This document shows, in pieces, positions 1-10,722 of a DNA stretch of 64,000 bases. Position 1 is the stretch's first letter; each line of letters starts with the position of its first letter. A program made the translations under genes and the position numbers. The notes beneath the pieces were generated by a model, which searched no databases, had not been told where the DNA came from, and saw only the letters and a list, made by a program, of their open reading frames with translations. The stretch covers positions 176,584 to 240,583 of the forward strand of contig CAJQUW010007764.1 in assembly GCA_907163375.1 (NCBI GenBank), read 5' to 3'. Origin of the DNA: Prostheceraeus crozeri. Its lineage: Eukaryota; Platyhelminthes; Polycladida; Euryleptidae.

Positions 1-591
1 GCAGAAGTAGCTGTGATCAGAGATCCCAAGACCCTCAGCGCCAATCAACGGTCAGATTACCGACAGCCCTGTCGAGTGAAAAGTACGTATCTTTGACTCA
101 AGGTTTTTCAGTGATAACTTCGTCAAATGGAAATGTTATTTACACGGCTCACTCTTAAAAATGTAAATGCACTGCCTGTGTATGTTCAATATGGTGCGAA
201 TCGTCAGAATTCAGGCTCGAATTTGCTTTACGTCCAATGGAGAATTGATCTTCTTGCCCTTCGAGACTAACTCTGGCCGTGACCATCAGTATTGAGGAAA
301 ATCATCTTTAGACCGAAACACGCAGACAAGGCAATTTATCTCTAAACATTTTTGCCGATTTTCAAGATCTGGCAACATTGATGCCTAGGTGAGCAGCTGA
401 AGAGTGTGAGCAGCAAAACATTTGTTGACCATTTTAGTCTCATCAACCTAAACAATTCAGACATTCAGATTTCTTTGGTGAACACATGTAGCATTTTGCC
501 ACTGAACCTTGTGACACATAGCACATGTATTGAGAAAAATTGTTTGTAATACTATGATATGAACACCTTGCTGGCCTCGAAATAGATATAT
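1..591. other. no recognisable gene
   Basis: I see no supportable gene here. Frame 1 on the plus strand is open from the window edge to a TGA at 94-96 and passes a possible splice donor (AAAA/GTACGT) near 84. It could be the end of an exon beginning outside the window, but 31 codons without recognisable homology cannot support a call. Confidence 0.5.
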
Positions 592-1108
592 TGTCGCAAG
601 ATTGTTTAAGCGCAACACTTTCCTAGAAGGGCAAATTGATTCAAAACGATGGCACATGCAGGAAATTACTAAGTGGGCAAAAAAAAATTTTAATACCTTG
701 AAAAGATAGGAAAATTAGTTGTGCGTCGCTTGCGGATTGCTCGGAATTCCTTCAAAATGCTCCGATCGCCACGATTCATTCAGATTCGACGAATTCAGAT
801 CATTGAGCAAAAGTTTTCTCAATAATGTTGGGTCCTGCGATTATTATTAAAAAAGTTAGCAGGTGCATGAAAAAACGTTCACAAACTTCTCTGCAGAACT
901 TGACATCTTCTGTGTCTCTTTGATGTGTGATCCGCTTGAAAACAACCACTGAAACTTTGCACAATTTGGCGTGTTTATTGTTGAACTAACTGCTCATTGT
1001 TCGATTTCTATGTTATTATGTCAGCAGATTGTGCCATTTCATTATGTTACATGTTCCAATGTCTCTTCTCCAGTCAAACACAGGAAGAGACGATCTGTCT
1101 AATTCTTT
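592..1108 (-). mobile_element. hAT-type MITE, degenerate copy
   Basis: This is a non-coding element of about 515 bp, the reverse-orientation and diverged relative of the copy at 20071-20591. The right end reads GTCTAATTCTTTGTG, matching the CTAATTCTGTG terminus of the family. The left end (near GATTGTTTAAGCGCAACAC) is worn and no target duplication is visible. The short open frames inside are by-products of the repeat sequence. The hAT assignment rests on the 8-bp duplications of the better copies. Confidence 0.7.
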
Positions 1109-3086
1109 GTGTACAGCAGTTGAGATGAGGTGCATGGGAATCGAGCAATTTCAGAAGAGGTCAAGCATGAGAGATATCACGATAAGAGATAGTCATCAGA
1201 TTGCTCATCGATGTAGGCATCATGAAATCTTTTATCATATTGACTTCATTTTCATAGCGAAGGTAATGAGCTCACAGTTTCGTATCTTTGCAAAATTTTC
1301 AGCGAAATTGCTACATGCCCGCAAATCACACTGCATATGATAGGACTAATTTCTAACTGCGTAATAACTTGTCATTTCTAGCTTGAAATACAATAGAAAA
1401 CTTGTCACGTAGATATCTACGATTACAGGCAATTACATGAAAAACTACTATGGCAGAGGAACCGCGGCGACTGTCACCTTTAATGAACCAGGCGGGAAGT
1501 TGCTCTTTAGATCGAACGGCGAAACCCTTGCTCGTCCTACCGTGATAAACTGACCCATAGACGCATATAGAAATCGATCGGTAGACGACGGCATTTTACT
1601 TCAGTATTGTTGAGCATTGATGTTACTTGCTGAACATTTAAGCAGTAATGACACAACAATTCAACAGTCCTTACATAATCAATTATTAGCATTTTCTACC
1701 GCACTTTTAGTCGCATGTCTCATTCAAAATTTCATTTAAATGTGAGTTGGCTTTGTATTAGGAATGAGCCGCATCACCCAGGGATCTATGCACTTTAACG
1801 TTCGTTGTGAATAGTGGATGGGACTGATTTGAGCTTCACTAGTTTCTTGTGGAGAATATGCCAATTATAAACCAGACCAAGACCATTATCAAATCAATTA
1901 TGAAAGAACGATCAAAACAAAAATGAAATTGGATGCTGTTGTCAATGAACTATTAGCTTATCATACATGCTGAGTTAACCGTTGTGAAAGAGAGTTTGAA
2001 AGTTTGACATTGTGTTGTGTAACAAGTTCATTCCCATTTTCAGTAGATGATGGATGGATGCTTGATAGTTGTGCAGATCAGTTTAACGAAATTCAAGCGG
2101 CATATTTCAGTCGGTGTCGCCTCACTTCTCATAATACCACTTCACATGGAAATGATTTTAATCTGACACATTTCGCATAGTTTGCACATTCAACGAAAGT
2201 TAAAGCATGCAACCACATTACACTGTAAATCGTACGCTACTAAACCGATGAAATGCTTGCTGTAAAATGCATTATTTCTTTTCATATGGAGCGTTTTTAC
2301 TGTCTGGTAGCAAAGCTGCTAAACTTGCAGAGTTTCTATCGGATGCTTCGTTCTCTTCTAATCGCATGAATATGCCGAAAGTTGCATGTAACTTTTTACT
2401 GTGCTACAAATAGTGAGATATTAACATTTGAAGATCAAACTGACAATATTGAATTCGATTCTGTTACACACAAGTCAACTGTTTTTTATGTCAAGTAACA
2501 AGTTCACAGAAATAAACAACATGCACTCAGTAATTTTGAAATTAAGATAAAAATAAATCCGAAGTGACAATGCATAATAATTTCATACCGTAAAATAAAT
2601 CTATGTTTGATATCTAAAAAGGAGCATGCCTACAGACAGTGATCGTGCAATTATAGTGATATCCTGATCACAGTCAGTGCTGCATTTAGACTTAAGCAGA
2701 GTCGGCATCGGTTCGGAACATATGGGTACAGGTGACTTCGATACCCCTGACTCAGAAATGAATTACATGCAATGTAATAATCACATATAAAATAAATGAA
2801 TGTTACGCGAAAATATTTAGTAAATCTACTACAGCTCAGGACATCTATACGTAATATTCAAAAACAGACCCCATATGAGAAGTTCCAGTATATAGGACCA
2901 TGGTTACCAAATCATTCAGGCGGCCGCTACCGGATGAACACGGACTCGTAGCCACGAAATCCAAACCATCTTCATTTGGAAAGAAAAGCCAGTTACTTTT
3001 GATGAGTAAATTTGGCAGCGATTTTATTTCATTTGATAACTGACAGTTGAATTAATTAAGTAATTATTATTAATACAAAACACAGA
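1109..3086. other. no recognisable gene
   Basis: This is AT-rich sequence with no supported gene. A 31-codon frame (ATG at 1450, stop near 1543) lies in a locally GC-richer patch but has no homology I recognise. Confidence 0.5.
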
Positions 3087-3117
3087 AAATTTCATTTCAG
3101 TCGAAAACTGCAAACTA

Positions 3118-4757
3118 CAGATTGTTTCATAAAAAATGGATCACCCTTAAACATCGCCTTAACTTCAACTTTGTCTAACTCCGCCAAACTTGAACGAATT
3201 TCTCTGAAATTTGGAAGATATGTCAGTTGTGCTTATTAATATCATTGTTGGAAATTTCAAGCATGAATATTGAGTTGTTTTCCTGTTATAGATAAAAAAG
3301 TAGTAGATAATTTGATCTTCATTTAGCAATGTTACACAAAATCATACCTCACTCTTATAAAATTACATTTGTTTCCTTTGTTATGTGATATGTTGTTCTA
3401 CAAGCCAAAAGCTATCAAGCAAAACAAAAATAAGGAAAATCGGTCAATCAGAGCCAGTATAGCACCATTATTCATCAACAATAATGTAACTGCTACATGT
3501 GATTAACTGGACTTCATGTTCCATAGCTTCCTGACTTCGTTGCGGTGGTGTTGGCAGCACTCCTGATTGCTTTCAGCTAGAAATCTATCTGTTACCGGTT
3601 GAAAACAATACAAAGCACAAATGAACAATAACGAGATCGCATTCACAAAAGGCAAAGTGTCAGCCTTGCTAGAACTAGGGTTTTCTTTGCGAGCTACAAG
3701 CAAGCGACTAAATGTCCCTTACACAAATGTGCATCGATGGCATAATGATGATTTTCGACTCTGTCGTAAAGAGGGCTCTGGCCGTCCACGCAAAACATCC
3801 AAACGTAGAGACCGCCTAATTTTGAGATTTGTTAAAGTTGATCCAAGTCTCTCGTTAACTGAGATGGCTGCACTAGACTCGTCTATTTCTAAGTCCACTA
3901 TTCGTAGAAGACTTATTGAGTCGAATTTCAAGAGCTGTAAGAGGCCCTCTCAGATCGAATTATCAGATCAGCATGCAAAAAGACTTCTCAGATGGGCAAT
4001 GAGTCATTGTCACTGGCGAAATCAATGGGATCGGGTTGTCTGGTCTGATGAGGCATTAATGATGGTCGATTGAGATTATGGATAAAATCTGATCATGAAA
4101 TTCCGAGACATTAACATCGTCCCCGGGTACAAGGTGGTGCGACTCTACTGATTTGGGCTGGCATTTGGACCAATGGCCGCTCTGAACTTCACATACAGCA
4201 AGGAACCATGAATTCTGAACGCTATGTGAATGTTTTACGAATGAACATTGGCCAAATGACAGATCAACTTGGTGATCCATCGACTTGGTTATTTATGGAT
4301 GATAATGCTACGTGTCACAGGAGTAGTAGAGTCAACTTATGCAAGTCTCAATTAGGGCTTAGGACATTATCTTGGCCAGCTCGTTCTCCTGATCTGAATC
4401 CCATAGAAAATGGATGGAGTATTCTAAAACGTAACGTTCGTCGTTCACTGCTACCTACAGATGGCGTATCACAACTTACGTCACTGTTAAAAAGAGAGTG
4501 GAGAAAGTTAGATAAGTCAAAAATCAACGATATCATCGAATCAATGCCTAGACGAATTGGTAATGTCATTGACAATAAGGGTAGGGCCACAAAATATTAG
4601 CATCTTAAGAACCGTTACTGTATCATAGCTTATCAGATTATATAAGGACATTCAAATATATTAGGGACATGAAATAACATGAAAAATGCTTTCTGTATCA
4701 TACTTATGTTTTATTTAGTCAAATTTTAGGATGATCCACTTTTTATGAAACGGACTG
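3118..4757 (+). mobile_element. Tc1/mariner DNA transposon (1640 bp)
   Basis: The ends are imperfect inverted repeats of about 33 bp. The left begins CAGATTGTTTCATAAAAAAT, and the right, read on the minus strand, begins CAGTCCGTTTCATAAAAAGT. Both are flanked by TA (3116-3117 and 4758-4759), the Tc1/mariner target duplication. The length is normal for the superfamily and the single gene inside is a Tc1 transposase. It sits inside an FB1 repeat. The gene has a frameshift and a stop, so this copy is not autonomous. Confidence 0.93.
3621..4600 (+). pseudogene. Tc1-type DD34E transposase, frameshifted
   Basis: The start at 3621 gives an N-terminal paired-like helix-turn-helix (roughly residues 1-110) with the GRPRKTS linker typical of Tc1. 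The catalytic core follows: a first Asp in VVWSDEA (near 4040), a second in FMDDNATCH (near 4300), and Glu in SPDLNPIENGW (near 4405). Exactly 34 residues separate the second Asp from the Glu, the DD34E pattern. The gene is broken in two places. A frameshift just after WSDEA (about 4050-4060) moves the reading into the frame encoding NDGRLRLW. An in-frame TAA lies at 4112-4114. Downstream, the same frame runs unbroken to the stop at 4600. It once cut and pasted its own element through the TIRs at 3118 and 4757. Superfamily confidence is high; I cannot name the lineage. Confidence 0.92.
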
Positions 4758-4928
4758 TACGTCCCATTGGATTTAATGTGTTTCTCTTTGATCCCATCTG
4801 ACAAGACGAGAAACTATCTAGAACTCGGCAGACACGTAGATTCGTAGTGGGCATAGGGTGTACATAATTCTGTGAAAATCTCATTTTCGGCCTCGTTCTC
4901 CGCAGATACCCGTTCTGGCTGCTTGACT

Positions 4929-5569
4929 GGAAGCACTAGATTCATGAAGCTATTGATAGGAATAACAGATTTATGATGTCTTAACCAACAACTATTTGAA
5001 TAGGCTCAAAGACTGTGTTTCCTCCCCCCTTGTCCTCATGGACCCTATTAAAGCACTTACACAAGCAACAACGTTGAGTCTTTCAAGGCCATTGCAGGCT
5101 TATCGGCACATCTATCAGAATAATCAAATAATGTTGTAATCTTCAATAAAGGAGGATCTCTTCTTCTTCAATAGAAAGGGTTTACGATCATCTTGACAAA
5201 ATATTATTGATACCTGATCAGACATTTCCTTAAGCTGTTTCATGGAAGTTGTGTATCTCAAGTGGCTGATTAACAAAGATCATAAGCGACGCCAGAGATT
5301 ACATAATGAGCGACTCTCATCAACATCTCTGCAGTTCTGCAGATAAACAATTTGTTTTACGATTCCGCAGATGGCAACAAAGTCTTTGAAAGCAAAATGT
5401 TCTTATGTGACCTCTTGTTGTCCAGATGGGAATATTCTGTTCGCCTGTCCTCTCCTCAGAATTGTTCTGACTTAAAAATGCATCTGAGAGACATGTAGGA
5501 GGAAAAGGCGCCTTGAATTCGTTGGGATTAAAAATAGGTAGTTTACAACTTCAACCAATGCAAGATCTA
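4929..5569. other. no recognisable gene
   Basis: Non-coding sequence; I see no gene or clear repeat in it. Confidence 0.5.
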
Positions 5570-5905
5570 ACAACGCAGGATCCGTAAATATGAATCAATC
5601 GTCACTAAACTTCAGAAACACGTTGTTGAGGAGATCTCCTACCCACATCCAAATTGTGCAAATCGAACAAGCACTTTTTGAACTAGAGACAATAACTTGT
5701 GGTGTAGTATTTGTGAGCAACTTGATCTGACTCATCGTCTCAGTAAATAGCACCTACGGACAACAAATCCGTTTTGCGATAACTTGTCAAATGATGATGA
5801 CCTAGCCCTTAGGGCCACATCCGCTCTCATACCAATCAATAAGTGCAACTATAAAAACGTGTCAGGGACGGATACGAAGAGAGAGAAAACAATTCCTACA
5901 CGAAT
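5570..5905 (+). repeat. dispersed repeat, one arm of the 24.2-kb palindrome family
   Basis: The sequence matches the left arm of the palindrome at 24214-24822. Shared blocks include ATGAATCAATCGTCAC, AACTTCAGAAAC and ATGATGACC. Only one arm is present. A fragment near 8286-8350 resembles the opposite arm. Confidence 0.65.
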
Positions 5906-5924
5906 AGTAAAAAAGAGTTGAAAA

Positions 5925-6310
5925 TTGAAGTACGAATTCTCTACACTTTATGTTACTGTCTCTAGTTCGAACGGTACTTGCCCGACTTGCGCAATTTTTT
6001 GCTTGTTGGTAAAGGATATCCTGAAACACATTCATTTGACGCTTTGTGATAATGGTTTTGTGATAGATTGGTTCCAGGGCCCACCGACTGCTTTAGACAT
6101 CACTGTCACCTCACCGCTGCAGGAAGCTACCATTATCAATGCGGCGGCTGAGGAGACTGTGGCAGCTCGTCGCCGCCAAGATGCGAAGGATAGTGGGGTT
6201 CTCGGCTCCAGCGAAACAGCGGGCTTCGTTTACCTCCCAATAGCCTCTGAGACTTTCGGTGCTTGGGGTCCTGTTGCTCTCCACGGTGAGTTGGAACGTG
6301 CGGGTTTAAC
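5925..6310 (+). pseudogene. retroelement restriction-like endonuclease relic, 5' part
   Basis: The frame contains DWFQGPPTALDITVTSPLQ, then an alanine/arginine-rich stretch and FVYLPIASETFGAWGPVAL. The order ALDITVTSPLQ, coiled basic stretch, then ETFG-W resembles, from memory, a PD-(D/E)XK endonuclease-type module at the C-terminus of non-LTR retroelement proteins common in aquatic invertebrates. A Cys-x2-Cys pair (CPTC) lies upstream, but neighbouring zinc-knuckle residues are out of frame, so decay is advanced. The frame stops where the fold-back repeat begins (about 6282-6312). The matching C-terminal end reappears beyond it at 8042-8165, so the gene was split by an insertion of about 1.7 kb. 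An alternative is an unrelated alanine-rich host exon. Confidence 0.55.
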
Positions 6311-6734
6311 TTGAAAATTTCCCATAAGGTTTCTCAACAGTTTTGGGGTAATTCGATGGGGCTGAGTTCAAATCTGACATTTTTTTGCTATGTGCAAAAA
6401 AACAAAATGGCGGCCGTCGAAAACGAAACCGATCAATTTTTCGTAGCTAGAGAAATTCCCATGTGGTTTCTCAACAGTTTTGGGATAATTCGATGATGCT
6501 GAGTACAAATCTGACATCAAAAAAATCTTTCAACGACGTCTTTCTTTGCTATATTCAAAAAACAAAATGGCGGCCGTCAGAAACGAAACCGATTAATTCT
6601 TTGCAGCTAGAAAATTTCCCATGTGGTTTCTAAACGTTTTTTGGGTAATTCGATAGTGCTGAGTTCAAATCTGGCATCAGAAAGAACTTTCATCGACGTC
6701 TTTTCTTGCTATGTCCCTATTGCTACATGCATTT

Positions 6735-7723
6735 AATTACAAAAAATAGGCCGCACTTTATAATCGCTGATCTAATATTCAAATCATGAGATAATCTGTC
6801 CGGTAGAGGTATTAAGTGCAATTCTATTTTATTCATTGATTCCGAATTTATTCATTAGGACATTCGTTTTATACTCATATTTATGCCTTCAAAACCTTTC
6901 TATTATTCAATAAAAACAAAGTTATTTTTCTAACAACACATTTATCTGAGAAAAACAAATTTCAATCAAAATCATATGTGATGACGTCCATTGTAAGCCA
7001 AAACGGCTCTGAGAAGTCTGTTTCTGTAATTTAATTTGCCACAGTCTTTTATTTTGTAATTTTGCCAGAAATCGTCGAAGTTCCTGTGAACGGATTCTGA
7101 GCTTTGTTCGCAATACTTCCCAGTCCTTCATGTTTTGAGAGGTAAAATTCGCTCACGTGGTGAAAAATTGCGTGAATCTTAGGTGTCACCGTAATACCGA
7201 GAGGTAGTCGTCACGGAACTCACGGATTTTGTCCTGAAAATTCTCCTCGAGCGTGAAAGAGAAATAGCTGGCCACGACACTATTCAAACTCCGAAATGCT
7301 TTAACAAACGGAAGACATCCAAGTGGACAGTTGGCCGCCAAAATATCAACTTTCCTAAGAAGTGACCGCGAGTCGTTACCTGTAAAGGAACCGCCGCCGT
7401 GATAGCAACAGGGGCTGACATGACAATCAATTAACCACTTCTGTGCTGCCTCAGGAAAGCACTCTTCCATGAAGACGCACATAGCAATCGATTCAATGAA
7501 ATCACGCGCCCGCTATTTTGATTGTTGAAGTTCACATGATGCGTTGATTCAAAAGAACATAGATATCTTCCTTTATCCTCATCTCTATCTATTGTCATCT
7601 AATACATATAGGTAAATAGAAAGACAAGAATTAATCTATATCAGTGCTATCGAAATCAATCAAGAAAATCAAGATTTGAATATTTGATCAACGATTATAA
7701 AGTGCGGCCTATTTTTTGTAATT
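6735..7723 (-). mobile_element. 989-bp DNA transposon with perfect 32-bp TIRs
   Basis: Positions 6735-6766 and 7692-7723 are exact inverted copies over 32 bases (outer end AATTACAAAAAATAGGCCGC). I see no convincing target duplication: the flanks are ATTT on the left and AGATTT on the right. Inside is the C-terminal part of a transposon protein on the minus strand. The element lies at the centre of the fold-back repeat. It is probably an internally deleted, non-autonomous copy. I cannot assign the superfamily. Confidence 0.8.
6955..7482 (-). pseudogene. decayed transposon ORF, C-terminal part
   Basis: Reading from 7482 downward, the first frame has the HGGGSFTGNDSRSLLRKVD motif and continues to about 7190. 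The thread then moves to a second frame encoding TPKIHAIFHHVSEF, and then to a third containing CEQSSESVHRNFDDFW followed by LLRAVLAYNGRHH, ending at a TGA near 6978. The block order (GN-x-C/S-R-LL, TPK-H-x3-HV, EQ-x3-SVH-F-x2-FW, then YN-H) matches, from memory, the C-terminus of an uncharacterised transposon-associated family widespread in invertebrates. At least two frameshifts are needed. The N-terminal part is absent, as expected for an internally deleted element. Function in the element is presumed to be transposition; I cannot name catalytic residues. Confidence 0.6.
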
Positions 7724-8041
7724 AGATTTTTTTGATGTCAAGATAGTAAGATTTTTTGATGTCAGATTTGTACTCAGCATCATCGAATTATCCCAAAACT
7801 GTTGAGAAACCTTATGGGAAATTTTCTAGCTACGAAAAATTGATCGGTTTCGTTTTCGACGGCCGCCATTTTGTTTTTTTGTACATAGCAAAAAAAGACG
7901 TAGTTGAAAGATTTTTTTGATGTCAGATTTGAACTCAACCCCATCGAATTACCCCAAAACCGTTGAGAAACCTTATGGGAAATTTTCAAGTTAAACCCGA
8001 ACGTTCCGACTCACCGTGTCTCGATACAATCAAGCTGATAG

Positions 8042-8165
8042 GTGGCAGATGACCCGATCGGCATGGCGAGCAGCATGGCAAAGCGATTGACTGGATTTTC
8101 CAGAAACTGTCTTGTTAAAACGCGGCAATGCTACCATGCTGCTTTCAAGAAGCCCAACCTTGGAT
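8042..8165 (+). pseudogene. endonuclease relic, 3' part
   Basis: One frame reads MASSMAKRL and a shifted frame continues LKRGNATMLLSRSPTLD. This combination resembles the end of the same retroelement protein as 5925-6310, in which an arginine-rich MAxRL segment is followed by LQRGNA-x-ML-x-SR. It lies directly beyond the fold-back repeat, in the orientation expected for the other half of a split gene. One frameshift is required. Confidence 0.5.
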
Positions 8166-9480
8166 GCCTTCCATGGTTAATGTGTCCTCTTCTTTCCTTT
8201 TGTGCTATTTACATGTATTTGTACTGCTTCTGTAATCTGTTTAAAAATGTTTGGGTTGAATGAAATCTCATTGCTGGACGCTCAAGTCTTTTGTGACAAT
8301 TGATCTATTTTTGTGGATTTGAGATCAATTGGAAAACGTTAGGGGAGCAGACAGTCGAGAAGTACCGACTATCTTTCGAAGTGAAACACATTTTATCTTT
8401 GTTAACCACAGAACTTCAGCTTCTCGTTTTCTGGATAAAGATTAGAGACCGAATAAAGTTGCCTCGGGCGACAAAAAATATTGAATTAATATTTTTACTG
8501 TTCTTATTTGGGTTGGGACCTACACACGTTTGACGCTATTTTAGATATCATGCATTCAATTTTAAGTCTTTGATATCCTCAACCTCATAAAACTGACTGA
8601 GAATTTGAGAAGGAAATTCTGATTAAAATAACACGATGCTTCGATGTTATTTGCCTACGACATTAGCCGCTTGCATCAATATTTACTTAACTTTGAATGT
8701 GAATCGTGCAAAGCAGGTTCTACCAGCTAGACCAGTTGTCATCTTCTTCAACTTGGAGATTATCAAGAATTCTGCGATGCGATAGTCTGATAACACGATC
8801 ATTGTTTGAAGTAGAATTTAAGATATCTAAGTCACATGACGACAAACCTCAGGTTGACGAATTTCTATTTATTCTGCAGGATTATCCCAAATTTAGGTTA
8901 TCTTCCTATTCAAGTTATCGCAAAGAGTATCTGATCAATTGCTGTTGAACATTTTTCGTTTTCAACCTAATTTCTGTGAGACAAAAAATACTGTCTTTTC
9001 AATGATATAACAAAAGTGAGCAATTAGATTTGAAATAAAAAATGCATTTTCGCAAAACAAAAGAATCGTTATTGGCTAAAAATGTCATTTTCACACTATT
9101 TTCATCAGAAATATAAAATGTTAGTGCTTGGCATCTACAAGGGGAAGGAATAGGATATAGATCTATTAAAATCAGTTGAATAGCTATTTTTCAAATGTTT
9201 TTCAACATTCCAACATCCTCATTACCGCAGAATTCTACTCAATGAATGGTCATCTGCAGTCGGTGTGGTCAGAGAAAAAGGAGAAAAATATGATTTTCTT
9301 TCTTCTATGTGTTTAGGACCTGCTAATTGTTGATGGTCAATTTATCTATGTATGCATATTCATCGATGCATTTGTGAAACTTTATAGAGAAATACAGGCT
9401 GAATTCCGCATCGTTGAGATAGTGATCTAATACAGCACTTGTCACTTAGTCACACCTTATGTGAAATGATATCACACTGT
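8166..9480. other. no recognisable gene
   Basis: Non-coding AT-rich sequence. A segment at about 8286-8350 resembles the right arm of the palindrome at 24214-24822. Open frames of 60-80 codons here have no recognisable domain. Confidence 0.5.
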
Positions 9481-9870
9481 CTTCTTTGTATGTTATTATT
9501 GTCCATTACTGCTGCAACTTCAACTTGTAATTCATAGGGTATTTTCTTCCATGAATATAAAACCCATGAATTTTGAAATTTGAGAAAGGAGAAAGAAGAG
9601 AAGAGGAAGTTTTACACCCTGTACTTCGCGCACTGTGGCCCCGATCAAGAAAACACACACACAATTTGAGGTGACTCTGGAGTATCGAGACACTTCCTCA
9701 GTACTCGAAATCTATTGTTGAAAATAGATTATCTTTGTATCGTCTTCTTTGTTGATGATTAATATCCATCACTGCTGAAACTGCAATTTGTAATTTTTCG
9801 GGCATTTTCTTCCATGAATATACTAAAACCCATGAATTTTGAAATATAAGAAAGGGAGAGAGAGATTGAG
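9481..9870 (+). repeat. direct duplication, two diverged copies
   Basis: A segment of about 115 bp occurs at 9481-9600 and again at about 9735-9860 in the same orientation. Shared blocks include TTTTCTTCCATGAATATA and AAACCCATGAATTTTGAAAT. Each copy ends in a purine-rich AGAAAG/GAGAG tract. It is non-coding. Confidence 0.7.
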
Positions 9871-10639
9871 AGAGATTGAGAGAAACAATCTGCCCTCACC
9901 TTGAAAAGTCATAATTGTGTTTTTTCATTTAAAACTTCGAAGCGAATGCTGCACACCAAAGTTGTCGATTTTATCAATGTCCAAATCCAGTGAATGGTTC
10001 AAGGCCCACGATGAACTGATATGAATTAATACCGTGATGCAGACTGTCAGATTGCTATGGTGATGACTACATCACCAACTGTCCACAAAGTGTGTCGTTT
10101 AATTAGCTTGCTTAATTATCGTTGCCTGAATGCGAAATTCTCCTATTAAAAATTCGCAGACATGCTAGCCGTCTAATTTTATGGTCGGAGTACATATCAT
10201 TAATTATCATTAAATTTGACAAAAGGCATTGATGATAACAAAATAGTGCATGCACTCTGATAACGTAATTCAGACATATCGACGTCTGTCAATTAGGGAA
10301 CAGTTACAGACTCAAAGTACGAGCGTACATTCACAACATGATCGAAGACGCAAATGATACCGCTGATGTAATAAAGATGTCAACTTTAAATGGGAAACAG
10401 ACTGAATATACTTCATTAATTTTTCTCAAGATGATTTTTGTTGTATTGATAGGATAATGAATTATATGAAATATAGAAATAATAGATAGATATAGCCATA
10501 GAAATTGACAACAATAAAACCTGTAGAATGGACGCTAATCTTCATGAAATACACAATAGTGGTACTTAGTGGTTTCACTTAGATGCTCGTGTTAACGTCT
10601 GCATCATTAGCTTAGAATAAGTTTCATGTACAAATATGA
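9871..10639. other. no recognisable gene
   Basis: Non-coding; nothing recognised. Confidence 0.5.
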
Positions 10640-10722
10640 GTTTTTAATTGGTCATTCATGCTCCAACTTAGTTCCCCCGGGTGTGCCGCGACCTTGAGTC
10701 AATTTCCATTCTAGTCAACTTC
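10640..10722 (-). repeat. short interspersed repeat (ACTAGAATGGAAATT family)
   Basis: On the minus strand this reads ACTAGAATGGAAATTGACTC, then AAGGTCGCGG, a C/G-rich CACACCCGGGGGAACT run and AAGTTGGAGCATGAATGACC. The same order opens the 215-bp insertion at 43296-43510 and recurs, shorter, near 62471-62532. Confidence 0.7.

Larger units (their letters stand above)
3087..4928 (-). repeat. FB1 palindromic repeat, partial copy split by Tc1
   Basis: Sequence on both sides of the Tc1 element belongs to FB1, the family seen complete at 21652-22378 and 38208-38933. Left of the insertion (3087-3117) runs the family's GAAAATTTCATTT segment. Right of it (4758-4928) runs the segment with CTAGAACTCGGCAGAC, the GGCCTCGTTC motif and the terminal TTCTGGCTGC. 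The family reads CTGCAATCTGCGTCCCATTGG across the point where Tc1 interrupts this copy, so the copy predates Tc1. Most of the other arm is missing. Confidence 0.8.
6282..8018. repeat. composite fold-back repeat with AAAATGGCGG motifs
   Basis: The left arm (6282-6720) and right arm (about 7740-8018) are inverted copies. The outermost 29 bases (6282-6310) recur inverted at 7991-8018. The left arm holds three tandem units of about 150-165 bp, each starting near AAATTTCCCAT and carrying GGGTAATTCGAT or a variant. The right arm holds two units in reverse. Most units contain CAAAATGGCGGCCGTC. The short open frames at 6311-6496 and 7780-7989 are the same repeat read from each arm, not genes. A separate transposon occupies the centre. 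Confidence 0.8.
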
